DNA of 64,000 bases. Source: Escarpia spicata (taxonomy: Eukaryota; Annelida; Polychaeta; Sabellida; Siboglinidae). The stretch is from contig OZ023217.1 in NCBI GenBank assembly GCA_963995525.1, positions 22,061,273-22,125,272 on the forward strand, read 5' to 3'. The notes below the pieces were generated by a model. It did not search any database, was not told where the DNA came from, and worked only from the letters and a program-made list of their open reading frames with translations. The translations under genes were made by a program, and so were the position numbers. This document shows, piece after piece, positions 23,920-64,000 of this stretch (position 1 is the first letter of the stretch; each line of letters starts with the position of its first letter).

Positions 23920-64000
<40,081 letters not shown>

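Overview
This is animal nuclear DNA: AT-rich, intron-containing and dominated by repeats. It carries parts of two recognisable conserved metazoan genes in a large amount of transposon and satellite sequence. Gene content, long introns, (TG)n and (TA)n tracts, MITE-type elements, a Helitron-like end and RTE- and CR1/jockey-like LINE pieces suggest a marine invertebrate. A lophotrochozoan such as a mollusc is my guess; the sequence does not prove it.

Layout. 1-980: dispersed repeat with a long (TG)n tract. 988-5600 (minus): a nearly complete non-LTR retrotransposon with ORF1, endonuclease and reverse transcriptase; its three reading-frame breaks all fall in A/T homopolymers. 5750-6640: a perfect hairpin, a dispersed repeat and a MITE. 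6877-13620: a satellite of about 100 copies of a 67-bp monomer with higher-order structure. 13871-16234 (minus): a two-exon ADP-ribosylarginine hydrolase gene (ADPRH/ARH1). 16900-19530: a foldback-like element with long inverted arms built of ~195-bp subrepeats. 19535-22740: decayed LINE pieces.

23920-64000 (plus) is the 5' part of the SCAI gene (suppressor of cancer cell invasion, an MRTF/SRF cofactor). Eleven exons can be placed with consistent GT-AG sites and phases, giving about 433 codons; the gene runs off the right edge. Its introns hold most of the mobile elements: two TTAA-flanked inverted-repeat elements, a hAT-like element inside a palindromic TA tract, a TGACCCATC-ended DNA transposon, a 4.3-kb interval bounded by clusters of GTGGGACGT motifs with gene-like pieces inside, a degenerate hammerhead-like motif, SINE-like tRNA-derived sequence, a Helitron-like 3' end, a hAT element nested in a MITE with a perfect 8-bp duplication, and minisatellites close to splice sites.

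The two host genes have no evident functional link. No prokaryotic operon, CRISPR array or viral gene was seen. The items most worth following are the 38.6-43.0 kb interval, the foldback element, the satellite higher-order structure and the nested hAT insertion.
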